DNA of 30,032 bases from positions 1 through 30,032 of the forward strand of contig QAKH01000014.1 of NCBI GenBank assembly GCA_003343885.1, in the 5' to 3' direction. Positions 1-8,851 of this stretch are shown here, piece after piece (position 1 is the first letter of the stretch; each line of letters begins with the position of its first letter). Below the pieces are notes generated by a model, which worked only from the letters and a program-made list of their open reading frames with translations, made no database searches and was not told the DNA's origin. This DNA comes from Clostridiales bacterium. GTDB taxonomy: Bacteria; Bacillota; Clostridia; Oscillospirales; CAG-382. The translations under genes and the position numbers were made by a program.

Positions 1-3000
1 GCAACGGAAACAGTGGCTCCGGGAATAAATATTGCAACCGGAACCAATGAGCTTGCTACTTTCGACGACGAAACGCAGAAAAATAATTTTTCTCAAGAGA
101 ATTACAGTTCTATATCAATAGTTGAAAATCCTGTAAGTATTGTTGACGGCTTGACTCCTATTGATCCCGACGGCACTTATGGAAATGTCCTTCAGTACCA
201 CCGTGAACCCGTGCCAAATCATTGGTCAAATGTGAAATTCAATCATCCCCTGGACGCTGCAAGACGGTATTACTTCACGTGGGATATGTTCATTAATATG
301 GACGGTATCAAGACGGTGTGGGGAGCAGTTACATACATAGGCGGATCTGATAAACATCAGGGTGTAACTACTAAAGCGAACGAGTGGGTTAATAACGCAT
401 TCAGCTATACCCCTAATAATGACTATAATTTTATTTTCCGTCACAGAGTCGGCACGGTTGAGGCTGAAGACGGAGCGGCAGCAAATCCATTGAATACATA
501 TATAGATAACTTTGGAATATATCCGTATTATAAGATTACGTACGTGATGCCGGACGGGACAACTCAAACCGAAGATTATCTTCTTGATGAAAATGGTGAT
601 TTGGCTGAAAAGTATATCGTTAAAACTGATAATCTCCCCGGAACGGTTATATCTGACGGAAAAGTAATGACTCCGATAGGCTGGGCGACAACTTCCGGCA
701 GCGAAGTAGCTATAAGCGAAGTTCAGCTGGAAAATAAGGATATTGTTTTATACCCGGTATATGAAACAACGACCTACCTGTCTTCCCCAAGCAACTATAT
801 GAAAGCAGACGAAAGCATTACTCTTACGGCAACAGAGGCCGTGACATGGGACGTTAACGTTGGTTATTCAAACGCTGCTTACACGATCGATTCTTCTACA
901 AGTTTAACTATAACAGCAGCAGGTTACAATGGTGCTGTAGAAGTTTCTGCAAAACTTGTCAACAACCCGGAAATAACTGTAAGAAAAACTATAAATATTA
1001 TCGGCTCAACGAAATATGCTCCCGGTCTTAATCTTCTTACCGGAACGGAAGATGCATTTACTTTCGAGAATTTGTCTGCTACAGAGCATCGTTATGTGTT
1101 TAACGGATTTGAACCGAGCAGTAACCTCAATAAGAGCGGAACGAATTTCTCAGATTCTGTAGTAAAAATTGTCGGCGGAGAATATCCCGGTTTGTGGACC
1201 AACCCTTTTGATCCTATAAGCACAGAAAGACCGCTTGCTTTCTGGTATGATTACTATGGTGAATTTAATAACCATTGGATTATGATAAATGGTTCAGACG
1301 CCAAAGACGTTTTCACAGACATGGTTTTTAAAGGATATAATTCATCAGGTGTTTGGAAAAAGGCGTTTTATGCAGGCACGAGCGACGCAGAAAATAAATA
1401 TGAAAATGTAACAAATCTCTGTATTGAGGCTAGTCTTAACGCTGACGATCCAACACACGCTTTGTATGTAGATAACATAGTTATTATGCCATTCTATAAG
1501 GTAACTTATATGGACTTTGATGGAGAAGTTGCTGCAACAGATTATATTCTCCTGAATGAAGCCGGAGAAATAATGACTTCGTTTATTCCGGACACATCAA
1601 AGGTAGACGGAGCAACAGGATTCTCGCTTACTAACGGCGGCGAACGTGTTTTGACGGTATCGTTGGAAAAAGAGGATATAACTCTGTATCCTGTTACTTC
1701 TGAAGAAGTGGTGTTTGTTTCTTCTTCCGATGCAAAAGCTAAGACAGTAGATCGAGGCAGCGACTTTGTAATTCCGACTGCCGAAGAGTTAGGCCTTGGC
1801 AATGCTGAGAACTTTATTGTTTGGCTTGACACAAATGATAAAAAGTATTATCCGGGTGACGTAATTCCTATGGCAGAACTTGATTCGATAATAGGAAAGA
1901 CCCTGGAAGCATATTGCCAGGATGCAAGCGTTCCGGCAATGGGATACGCTTTTGAGGGAACAACATATACTACTAAACCACAGTCTATGAACTATACTGA
2001 AGCTATTGAGGATGATGGAAGAACAGTAATTCATGCCGTTCAGTACGATATGTGGAATCCTGGCGCAAAACACTGGGTAAACGATTCCAGAATGTTTATG
2101 AAAACAGATAGTCCGTTTGATCCTAAGGAATACTCGATAGTTCAGTATATGGTAAAGATGCAGGAAGCTCAGGATGTTCCGTCAAAGTATTACTCGGACG
2201 AGAACTATGATCCTGCAACCTATGCAGAGCAGCCGATTGACAAATCAGAAGCTCAATTTGCTCTTTGGTACTACGCGCCTAACGTAAATGGAGTAGGACA
2301 CAATTTCTATAACACACCATCAGGCGAAAATAAAATTATCGGCGGTAATATCACGATGCCTGTTGACGGAGCTTACCATATGTTTGAATATGATATGAAA
2401 AACACCGGAAGCAACTCAAATTGCCCATATATCGATTGTGAAACAGTCGCAGGCTTTGCTCTTGACCCGAATACATCTACGTGGAGCGCCGATACATATA
2501 TTGACTATATACGTGCATACAGAAGCGGTATATTCACCGTAACCTATGATACAAATGCTCCTGATGAGTATAGTATCGTTGACAAGAATGTGGCTCCTGA
2601 CACCGGAAGAGGCGTAGGAACAGGATACCTGCTCAAGGGCGAGCGTCCTGAGATAGACGGATATATCTTCCGCGGCTGGGCACTTACACCTGATGCGAAA
2701 GCGGCTGATGTAGTAGACAGCGTAGATCTTAAAGGCGACCTCACTGTATACGCAGTATGGGAAGAAGCGCTTTACAATACCGCTCCTGATATGGAAGACA
2801 CAGCAAGTATCCGCAGCGGAGAAGACGGTTACAACGGAATACGTTTCCGCTCTGTTATTGACGCAAATACTAAGGAATTTATGGACGAATACGGCTTTAT
2901 CGTTGCAAGAGAAGATGTTCTCGGCGATAAAGAGCTTACATTCCAGTTCAAGGATGAAGCAGACGGATCTCCTCTTTATGTAACCGGAGTTGCGTATAAT

Positions 3001-3288
3001 AAGGATGAAGGAATAGATATCCAGTACTCTGTTGAACCTGACGGTGATACAGTATTTACCGCGGTTTGCGTAGGAATACCTGAAGCTCACTTCTCAACAG
3101 AAATAGTAGCAAGAGCTTACGCTAAGTATTCAAACAATAACGGTCCTTCGTTCACCGTATACGGCTCAACGGTAACCAGATCAATCGCTCAGGTAGCCCA
3201 GGATATTAAGAAAGCCGGCGGCGATGATTACGCCAATAACAAAGAGTATATCGACCATATTCTTGAAACGGTAGGCGCTCAAGGATAG
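1..3288 (+). CDS. Large modular surface/secreted protein, 3' part (5' end outside window)
   Basis: The frame is open from base 1 (Ala-Thr-Glu-Thr before the first GTG at 13), so the gene starts upstream and 1095 residues are visible. Two related modules are seen. Each begins with an APG-[IL]-N-[IL]-x-TGT motif (about bases 19 and 1018) and ends with a Y-K-[IV]-T-Y strand, an acidic D-x-x-L segment and an LYPV strand (about 526-760 and 1495-1700). Aromatic-rich, probably beta-sandwich sequence lies between. About 2530-2770 resembles a Listeria-Bacteroides (InlB B-type) repeat, ending in GYIFRGWAL and LTVYAVW. The C-terminal ~170 residues (IRFRSVID, EYGFIVAR, ARAYAKY) look like a domain often found at the end of Clostridia cell-surface proteins. 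No LPXTG, SLH or transmembrane anchor is visible, so any anchor or signal peptide must be upstream, or the protein is released. Ligand unknown; adhesion or carbohydrate binding is only a guess. Confidence 0.75.
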   Translation, partial: ATETVAPGINIATGTNELATFDDETQKNNFSQENYSSISIVENPVSIVDGLTPIDPDGTYGNVLQYHREPVPNHWSNVKFNHPLDAARRYYFTWDMFINMDGIKTVWGAVTYIGGSDKHQGVTTKANEWVNNAFSYTPNNDYNFIFRHRVGTVEAEDGAAANPLNTYIDNFGIYPYYKITYVMPDGTTQTEDYLLDENGDLAEKYIVKTDNLPGTVISDGKVMTPIGWATTSGSEVAISEVQLENKDIVLYPVYETTTYLSSPSNYMKADESITLTATEAVTWDVNVGYSNAAYTIDSSTSLTITAAGYNGAVEVSAKLVNNPEITVRKTINIIGSTKYAPGLNLLTGTEDAFTFENLSATEHRYVFNGFEPSSNLNKSGTNFSDSVVKIVGGEYPGLWTNPFDPISTERPLAFWYDYYGEFNNHWIMINGSDAKDVFTDMVFKGYNSSGVWKKAFYAGTSDAENKYENVTNLCIEASLNADDPTHALYVDNIVIMPFYKVTYMDFDGEVAATDYILLNEAGEIMTSFIPDTSKVDGATGFSLTNGGERVLTVSLEKEDITLYPVTSEEVVFVSSSDAKAKTVDRGSDFVIPTAEELGLGNAENFIVWLDTNDKKYYPGDVIPMAELDSIIGKTLEAYCQDASVPAMGYAFEGTTYTTKPQSMNYTEAIEDDGRTVIHAVQYDMWNPGAKHWVNDSRMFMKTDSPFDPKEYSIVQYMVKMQEAQDVPSKYYSDENYDPATYAEQPIDKSEAQFALWYYAPNVNGVGHNFYNTPSGENKIIGGNITMPVDGAYHMFEYDMKNTGSNSNCPYIDCETVAGFALDPNTSTWSADTYIDYIRAYRSGIFTVTYDTNAPDEYSIVDKNVAPDTGRGVGTGYLLKGERPEIDGYIFRGWALTPDAKAADVVDSVDLKGDLTVYAVWEEALYNTAPDMEDTASIRSGEDGYNGIRFRSVIDANTKEFMDEYGFIVAREDVLGDKELTFQFKDEADGSPLYVTGVAYNKDEGIDIQYSVEPDGDTVFTAVCVGIPEAHFSTEIVARAYAKYSNNNGPSFTVYGSTVTRSIAQVAQDIKKAGGDDYANNKEYIDHILETVGAQG

Positions 3289-3349
3289 GAAAGGTAAACT
3301 GTTGGTAAAGAAAAACGTCGGATAAGTTACCCGACTGAGTAAGAAAGAA

Positions 3350-3386
3350 AATTCCCTAAAATCATAAGGTTTTAGGGAATTTTTTT
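3350..3386. terminator. Rho-independent terminator, probably bidirectional
   Basis: A perfect 12-bp stem (AATTCCCTAAAA at 3350-3361 with TTTTAGGGAATT at 3370-3381) closes an 8-nt loop and is followed by a run of T on the plus strand. Read on the minus strand, the stem is followed by TTTTCTTTCTT, so it can also end the minus-strand cardiolipin synthase transcript that stops at 3503. It lies about 60 bp after the surface-protein stop. Confidence 0.85.
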
Positions 3387-3502
3387 ATCACATTATTTGA
3401 ATTATGGCCGAACACCAAGCCGGAAATTTTCTGTTAATCATTCATTCATTTATGCAGTTATCCTGTTGGTAACGGTGCTTATAGAAAAGGCAGTAAAAAG
3501 CG

Positions 3503-5176
3503 TTACATTAGCGGAGCGAGCAGCTTGAGAAAACCTCCGTATAGCCTTGAAAAAAAGCTTTGCTTTTTAATGTCGGCAATCCCTATTTCGTTGCACTTGC
3601 CGAACGTGTCGTGAAAATCACTTAATATATCGCCTATAACGTCAGCTCTACTAAAATATGCCGCACACTCAAAATGCAGATATAAACTGCGGTAGTCAAG
3701 ATTGATAGTTCCTGCAACAGCCTTAATGTTGTCACTCACAAAAAGCTTTGAATGTACAAATCCCGGTGTATATTCATAGATACGCACGCCTGCTGGTATA
3801 AGCTCTTTGTAATGTGTTTTTGCCAGAGCGAAAGCCATTTTGTGATCCGGTGTGCCCGGCAGTATAATGCGAACGTCAACGCCTCTCTTTGCGGCGTTTT
3901 GCAGCGCCGTACTCATCTCGTTGTCTATGATAAGATACGGCGTCATGATGTATACGTAATCCTGCGCAGTGTTGATTATATCCATGTAAACCGCTTCGCC
4001 GACCTTTTCGTTGTCGAGCGGACTGTCACCGTATGGGATAACATAGCCTGATGCCTTAACTTCTGACGAAGAGTAAGAGTAAGAGTCGGAGCCCGAGAAA
4101 GAAGATGAAGAGTCCAAGGGCGGTGTTAGATAGTAGTCAAAGTTGTCAGGTGCACCGGCGATATTCCATATCTGAAGAAACATCAAAGTAAAACTTCTTA
4201 CTGCTTCTCCTTTTATCATGATTCCGCAGTCCTTCCAGTGACCGAAACGATTTTTGCGGTTGATATATTCATCGGCAAGATTGACTCCTCCGGTGAATGC
4301 CACGTTTCCGTCAATTACAAGTATTTTACGGTGGTCACGATTGTTGTAGTGTGTTGAAACAAACGGACGCAGCGGCGAGAACATGCGGCATTGTATGCCC
4401 ATGGATTTAAGCTTTTTGGGGTAAGAATAGGGCAGGAGAGAAATGGCGCATGTGCCGTCGTACATTACTCGTACAGTAACCCCCTGTTCAGCCTTTTTTT
4501 TGAGAATTTGCAGGATTTTGCCCCACATTTCTCCCTCTTCCACTATAAAAAATTCAAGAAAAATAAATTTCTCCGCTTTTTCAAGCTGAGTCAGCATTTC
4601 TTCCCACATTTGTTCACCTACGGGAAAATATTTCGAATATTCGCACCTGTAAGCGGCACTGCCGGATGAGCGGGTAATGTAGTTTGCAATGTTGTACAGA
4701 GCCTTGTCGTTTTCCTTTATTTCCGTTTCAAGGGAGCTCGAAGTAACGCAGTATTCCTTTGTTTTTTCAAGTACGGCGCCGAGTTTACGGTACATAAGCC
4801 TGTGACCTATTTCTTTTCTCACGAAAATGTAAAGCAGCGTTCCGAAAACGGGAAACAGCATTATCAAAACTGTCCACGAAAGCTTTAAGGACGGATTGTC
4901 AAGCGTGTTTGCAACGTATATCGCCATAACAAGACCTATTACGGCAAATCCTCCGTAAGCCAAAGAAACAAGATAACGCTCAAAATACGCAAACATTGTG
5001 AACATCCCGGCAAACTGGATTACCAACAGCAATATCACAATCGAAGTTCTTCCGAACAGTATGCTTATAAATCCACGCTTGCTTTTTTTGAGAAATTCAT
5101 CATTTGCAAAGTTTTGTTTGTTCTCGGGCTGATTATCCGTAAACTCATTATTTTTGTACGGTTCCTGTCTTTTCAT
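3503..5176 (-). CDS. cls: Cardiolipin synthase (phospholipase D family)
   Basis: 557 aa. Cardiolipin synthases of this class condense phosphatidylglycerol molecules to cardiolipin at the membrane. Both PLD-type HKD motifs are intact: H-R-K-x4-D starting at His282 within HRKILVID, followed by GGVNLADEY, and H-S-K-x4-D starting at His475 within HSKLFVSD, followed by GTINLDYRS. The N-terminus has a charged 35-residue tail and then about three hydrophobic segments (roughly 44-65, 69-90, 99-119), the usual PLDc_N membrane part. A Ser/Tyr-rich stretch (SSSSSFSGSDSYSYSSSE) sits between the two catalytic halves, just before the conserved YVIPYGDSPLD, and looks like a low-complexity insertion. The start has a good ribosome site (AAGGAAAAAGAAG then ATG). 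It lies 51 nt after the flavoprotein gene on the same strand and is probably co-transcribed with it. Confidence 0.93.
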   Translation of the reverse strand: MKRQEPYKNNEFTDNQPENKQNFANDEFLKKSKRGFISILFGRTSIVILLLVIQFAGMFTMFAYFERYLVSLAYGGFAVIGLVMAIYVANTLDNPSLKLSWTVLIMLFPVFGTLLYIFVRKEIGHRLMYRKLGAVLEKTKEYCVTSSSLETEIKENDKALYNIANYITRSSGSAAYRCEYSKYFPVGEQMWEEMLTQLEKAEKFIFLEFFIVEEGEMWGKILQILKKKAEQGVTVRVMYDGTCAISLLPYSYPKKLKSMGIQCRMFSPLRPFVSTHYNNRDHRKILVIDGNVAFTGGVNLADEYINRKNRFGHWKDCGIMIKGEAVRSFTLMFLQIWNIAGAPDNFDYYLTPPLDSSSSFSGSDSYSYSSSEVKASGYVIPYGDSPLDNEKVGEAVYMDIINTAQDYVYIMTPYLIIDNEMSTALQNAAKRGVDVRIILPGTPDHKMAFALAKTHYKELIPAGVRIYEYTPGFVHSKLFVSDNIKAVAGTINLDYRSLYLHFECAAYFSRADVIGDILSDFHDTFGKCNEIGIADIKKQSFFSRLYGGFLKLLAPLM

Positions 5177-5227
5177 CTTCTTTTTCCTTATCCCGGATAT
5201 AGTACAGTTAAATTTATACTAATTATG

Positions 5228-5848
5228 TTATCTTATGAAGTTGGTACGTATAACCGGCTCTCTTTCGGGAGCGGAAATACCGGAGCTTTCAGCCGCCTTA
5301 ATGCAGGAAAGAAGCCAAGCCATGTTGTCGGCAAGCGTGCGCATAGTTTGCAAACCTTCCTCGTCACGAAGCACGTCCTCGCTTTTTGAGCCGTGTACCT
5401 GGTTCCAGTATTGGGAAGAAACGACCGGCATGTTTGACATCATGAAAAATTTATTTATGTCCTCAAATGCGGCGCTTGCGCCTCCGCGTCTGCAGCTTAC
5501 AACAGCGCAGGCAGGTTTTCCGCGAAGCTTTGAAGAAGCCGAGTAAAAAAGTCTGTCCATGAAAGATTTTAGCTGACCGCTGATACCTGCATAGTAAACG
5601 GGCGAGCCGAAAATAAAACCGTCGGCTTCGGCGCATTTTTCGGCAAATATGTTTACAACGTCGTCACGAAAACACTTTCCTGTTTTTGAACATGAACCGC
5701 AGGCAATACAACCGGCGACAGGTGCTCTTCCGAGCCAGAATATTTCGGTTGATACTCCTTTTGACTCAAGACGGTCGGCGGCTTCTTTAAGCGCCGTAAA
5801 TGTACAGCCTTTTTCATGCGGACTTCCGTTTACAAGTAAGACTTTCAT
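5228..5848 (-). CDS. Flavodoxin-fold NAD(P)H reductase / iron-sulfur flavoprotein
   Basis: 206 aa. The N-terminus MKVLLVNGSPHEKGCTFTAL is the FMN-binding loop of the NADPH-dependent FMN reductase/flavodoxin-like family. C-x2-C-x2-C-x5-C (GCIACGSCSKTGKC, about residues 48-61) matches the compact cysteine motif that binds a 4Fe-4S cluster in iron-sulfur flavoproteins. The FGSPVYYAGISGQLKSFMDR segment is the second flavin-contacting loop. The expected role is cytosolic electron transfer or reduction of quinones or other small acceptors; the physiological substrate cannot be read from sequence. It is the first gene of a likely two-gene unit with cls. A candidate promoter lies about 100 bp upstream. 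Confidence 0.85.
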   Translation of the reverse strand: MKVLLVNGSPHEKGCTFTALKEAADRLESKGVSTEIFWLGRAPVAGCIACGSCSKTGKCFRDDVVNIFAEKCAEADGFIFGSPVYYAGISGQLKSFMDRLFYSASSKLRGKPACAVVSCRRGGASAAFEDINKFFMMSNMPVVSSQYWNQVHGSKSEDVLRDEEGLQTMRTLADNMAWLLSCIKAAESSGISAPEREPVIRTNFIR

Positions 5849-5943
5849 AATGATAATACCTCTTTTCGGAAAATGATTGGTGTTGATATGCCGTTATGTA
5901 AGTATATGCGTTTTTTACCAAAAAACTGCATATTCATGTAATA

Positions 5944-5972
5944 ATTTTACCATAAAGACATATCTTTTGCAA
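5944..5972 (-). promoter_or_regulatory. Candidate sigma-A promoter for the flavoprotein-cls unit
   Basis: On the minus strand TTGCAA (5967-5972) and TAAAAT (5944-5949) are separated by 17 bp. This implies a leader of about 90 nt before the ATG at 5848. The intergenic stretch 5849-6155 otherwise holds only the divergent DUF4190 promoter; no small ORF or RNA gene is apparent in it. Confidence 0.45.
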
Positions 5973-6071
5973 GTGCGCTTATACGTTAAAAAAGGATAAA
6001 AACAAACGCCGTAAACGAAATGAGAAGTGCGCAAACGGCTTTAGGACGGGCGAAAAAAGTCGATAAAACTG

Positions 6072-6100
6072 TTGACAAAATATTAATCACATGTTATAAT
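6072..6100 (+). promoter_or_regulatory. Consensus sigma-A promoter for the DUF4190 gene
   Basis: TTGACA (6072-6077), exactly 17 bp, then TATAAT (6095-6100): both hexamers are perfect. The expected transcription start is near 6107, with AGGAGG at about 6141-6146 and the ATG at 6156. Confidence 0.85.
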
Positions 6101-6155
6101 TTTCCTGAGATAAAATCTCATACATATTATTATTATTTTTCAGGAGGAAACCAAG

Positions 6156-6518
6156 ATGGATAATAACACACCTAACACACCACCTGTAAACATGCCGACA
6201 CCTCCCGGAGACGTTCCCGGAAAAGGCGCCGCAATCGGTTCTCTTGTTTGCGGAATAATAGCTGTTGTATTTTGGTTCTTCGGAGTATCTGCTATTGTTT
6301 CAGTTATTCTCGGAATTGTTGGTCTTGTACTTGCAAGCAATTCAAAGAAAGCCGGATTTAACGGAGGACTTAGAACCGCAGGTTTTATTCTTTCTCTTCT
6401 CGGTCTGATATTCGGTGGAATTATTTTTGTTTCATGTATAGCGTGCGCTGGAATGTTTGCTGCTGCCGGTAATGCGGCTCTCAATGATCCCAGCTTGGCT
6501 CAGTATTTTAACTTCTAA
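6156..6518 (+). CDS. Small DUF4190-type membrane protein
   Basis: 120 aa. A Pro/Asn-rich soluble N-terminus (about 25 residues) precedes three hydrophobic segments: about 27-52, a GLVLASNSKKAG connector and 61-86, then a hydrophobic end. The sequence pattern (GKGAAIGSLVCGIIAVVFWFFG, then VSVILGIVGLVLASNSKKAG, then LRTAGFILSLLGLIFGG) is the DUF4190 pattern common in Clostridia. Function unknown. It is monocistronic: its own consensus promoter and an AGGAGG ribosome site stand upstream and a terminator follows 20 bp after the stop, so it is likely well expressed. Confidence 0.8.
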   Translation: MDNNTPNTPPVNMPTPPGDVPGKGAAIGSLVCGIIAVVFWFFGVSAIVSVILGIVGLVLASNSKKAGFNGGLRTAGFILSLLGLIFGGIIFVSCIACAGMFAAAGNAALNDPSLAQYFNF

Positions 6519-6537
6519 TACTTATTAGTTCTTAAAG

Positions 6538-6574
6538 AAGCCCGTCGGTTATGCCGGCGGGCTTAATCTTTTTT
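6538..6574. terminator. Rho-independent terminator after the DUF4190 gene, possibly shared
   Basis: An 11-bp stem (AAGCCCGTCGG 6538-6548 with CCGGCGGGCTT 6554-6564, one G-U pair) is followed by AATCTTTTTT. The opposite strand gives a weaker T-rich tail, so it may also end the metallophosphoesterase transcript converging from the right. Confidence 0.85.
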
Positions 6575-6600
6575 CGTGCTGTTCCGTTCTATAAATCCAA

Positions 6601-7806
6601 TCAAAAAACGTTAGCCATGTGCAAACATCTGGGAATATATTTTCCGCTTACAAAATCAACGCCGCGGCTTATAACTGTTCCGTCACTGTAAAACTCAATG
6701 AGCTGTCCCGTACAGCGGTCTTGCAGATAGTACTCTCTTCTCTCCTCCATGTCCACACCGTTCCAGACAGCGCATCCGGCGTTCAGATAAAGATTTGAAT
6801 GGGCATTGTCAAAATATGTGTTAGGCATATCGGAGTCGAAATTGTAGTGCGTGTGACCGGAAACGTGAATGATTTTTCCGTGTCTGTCGAGAAGCTCCTG
6901 CGTTTGGTCGTTGTCACGGAAAAAGTTCTTTCCGGCTTTTCTTTCGGAACATCCGACGGTATTTTGCTGGTGAAAGTGGGTGACAACGAATCTGTACATG
7001 TCTTTACCGTCGGTTTCGGCAAGTTTATTATCCATCCAAAGCCGTTGGCTTTCTCCGATTTCAAAGTGATTGCCGACATCGTTGGCGTTCAGCATTAAAA
7101 CCTGCACATTTCCGAAACGAGCCTCAAAATAGTTCCTGTCGTTTAAGTCGTTTACTGTTACTCCGAGAGCGGCGTTTCTTTCGCACTGCTTGACAAAAAA
7201 GTCGTGCATCTCGTCAAAATGCGGCGTTGCGCCCGGCTTATAAGGACTGTAATCGTGATTTCCCGCTCCGACAAATACCGGAATATTTCCAAAAACGGCG
7301 TTTATTGTCTCAAATGCTTCGGAAAACTCCTCAGGGTACGAATTGTCTGTTATGTCGCCCGAAATAAGTATGAAATCCGGGTTTGCCTCCGACATGTATT
7401 TAAAAGCCAAAGCACGGTTTCTGTCATTGTGAAAGTACTTTCCGCCGAAATGAAGGTCACTGGTGACAAAAACACGCAAATCCGGCTTTCTTTCGGCTAT
7501 AAGCTTTTCTTCGGGAATGTCGGCGCAAAGCTCCGGCAATACAATCTCATACATAAAATCATTATATACTTTGCAGAGTATTTTTTTTGCGTTTTCCGGA
7601 ATCATTCGGTTGTGTTCAAGGGAATACTCAGCCTTTCCGTCAATAAGCGCAAGCGCCTTTATCGGAAGATAATCTTCAAGCGGCTTGCCGTTTTCGTCAG
7701 CCCAATACAGTACGGCAAGTATACCTGAAGGTATGTTAATTGTAACTTTCGCGTCTGCGTTCCCGCGCCTGTTATCAGAAAATTTTACGTCAAATATGAA
7801 GTCCAT
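6601..7806 (-). CDS. Calcineurin-like metallophosphoesterase
   Basis: 401 aa. All metal-binding motifs of the family are present in order: D117-x-H119 (SDLHFGG), G150-D151 (SGDITD), GNHD (182-185), the H-x-H of VTHFHQ (about 277-279) and GHTH (317-320). Together these bind a dinuclear metal centre for phosphoester hydrolysis. The first ~105 residues form a beta-rich, Ig-like N-terminal domain not needed for the active site. There is no signal peptide or membrane segment, so it is probably cytosolic. The substrate (nucleotide, phosphoprotein or phosphosugar) cannot be told. It starts at ATG 7806 with GGGAGG upstream and lies 103 bp beyond scpA on the same strand, in the place where scpB is often found; it could be read from the scpA operon or its own promoter. 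Confidence 0.85.
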   Translation of the reverse strand: MDFIFDVKFSDNRRGNADAKVTINIPSGILAVLYWADENGKPLEDYLPIKALALIDGKAEYSLEHNRMIPENAKKILCKVYNDFMYEIVLPELCADIPEEKLIAERKPDLRVFVTSDLHFGGKYFHNDRNRALAFKYMSEANPDFILISGDITDNSYPEEFSEAFETINAVFGNIPVFVGAGNHDYSPYKPGATPHFDEMHDFFVKQCERNAALGVTVNDLNDRNYFEARFGNVQVLMLNANDVGNHFEIGESQRLWMDNKLAETDGKDMYRFVVTHFHQQNTVGCSERKAGKNFFRDNDQTQELLDRHGKIIHVSGHTHYNFDSDMPNTYFDNAHSNLYLNAGCAVWNGVDMEERREYYLQDRCTGQLIEFYSDGTVISRGVDFVSGKYIPRCLHMANVF

Positions 7807-7909
7807 GTAAATTCCAATCCTCCCGGCAGATTATATTGCTTTAAAATTTATAAAACCACACCTACGGCAGTAATCAAAAGTAAAAAAACTGCTGCCGGCA
7901 AAACTTGTT

Positions 7910-8839
7910 TTACGAGTCCTGCTCGGCGTCGTTTTCGGTATAAGTACCCATATCAATGTCCGTGTAGTTATAGGCATTTTCGTAAATATCGGCATTTTCG
8001 TACGGCTCAATAAGCGATAAGTCGCAGTTTTCGGCGTCCTCGGAAATGTGTTCGATTTTCACCTTGCGGTCCTTTATAAGCTCAAGCACCGCAAGAAACG
8101 TCGCAACTATCTCGTTTCGGCTTCTTGCGTCCTCGAACAGACCGGAAAACTCGCATCCGCCGCCGATTGACAAGCGTTTTACCACATCGCGTATTTTTTC
8201 TCCGACGCTGACATGACGGGTAGTGCGGATAAGATTGTCAAGATTTTGAGTATTATTCTCAGCCTCAAGGCGTTCAAGATTTCTTTCATATACCCGCATA
8301 TAAGCCTGTGTGAGCATACTTAACGGGTGCTCAAGAGAGTATTCACGTACTTTCTCTTCTTCCGGCAACGGAGAGGGCGGCTTTTCAAAGCGTCCGCCGT
8401 AGGCAAATTCAAGCTCATGCAGAATTTCGGCGGCTTGTTTGGCGCGCTTGTACTCAAGAAGCAAATCAACAAGTTCTTTTCTCGGGTCCTCTTGCTCGTC
8501 GTCCTGCGTTTTGGGAAGAAGCATTCTCGACTTTATCACCATGAGCTGAGCTGCCATTACGATAAATTCAGAGGCGACCTCAAGGTTAAATAAATCCATT
8601 TGATGAATATATTCAAGATATTGGTCAAGTATCGTTGAAATCGGGATATCGTAAATATTTACCTTGTTTTTTGCGATAAGCGCAAGAAGCAGGTCAAGCG
8701 GTCCGCTGAATATCTCAAGGCGAAAGGTGAGATTGTCTGCGTCTATCGTGATATATTCCGGAACAGATTGATTCCCGTCTTGCACAGTATTGTTTTCGAC
8801 GCTTTCGTTTATATCGTTCATGCTGTTTTTATCATCCAT
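7910..8839 (-). CDS. scpA: Segregation and condensation protein A
   Basis: 309 aa. The central part (TFRLEIFSGPLDLLLALIAKNKVNIYDIPISTILDQYLEYI, followed by ASEFIVMAAQLMVIKSRMLLP) is the characteristic ScpA kleisin signature. ScpA bridges the heads of the SMC dimer, with ScpB, for chromosome condensation and segregation. The C-terminal winged-helix part is seen as ATFLAVLELIKDRKVKIEH. It has an acidic N-terminal tail of about 33 residues and an acidic, Tyr-rich C-terminal tail (residues ~275-309), both longer than in the compact homologues I know. It follows the M50 protease gene by 12 nt, so the two are surely co-transcribed. No scpB is found downstream, where a metallophosphoesterase lies instead. 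Confidence 0.93.
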   Translation of the reverse strand: MDDKNSMNDINESVENNTVQDGNQSVPEYITIDADNLTFRLEIFSGPLDLLLALIAKNKVNIYDIPISTILDQYLEYIHQMDLFNLEVASEFIVMAAQLMVIKSRMLLPKTQDDEQEDPRKELVDLLLEYKRAKQAAEILHELEFAYGGRFEKPPSPLPEEEKVREYSLEHPLSMLTQAYMRVYERNLERLEAENNTQNLDNLIRTTRHVSVGEKIRDVVKRLSIGGGCEFSGLFEDARSRNEIVATFLAVLELIKDRKVKIEHISEDAENCDLSLIEPYENADIYENAYNYTDIDMGTYTENDAEQDS

Positions 8840-8851
8840 GTTTTTTACCTT

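Noticed and set aside
2416..3090. 224-codon open frame on the minus strand inside the surface-protein gene
   Set aside because: It lies fully opposite a strongly supported modular protein, is rich in Cys, Ile and Tyr with no domain pattern, and has no ribosome site.
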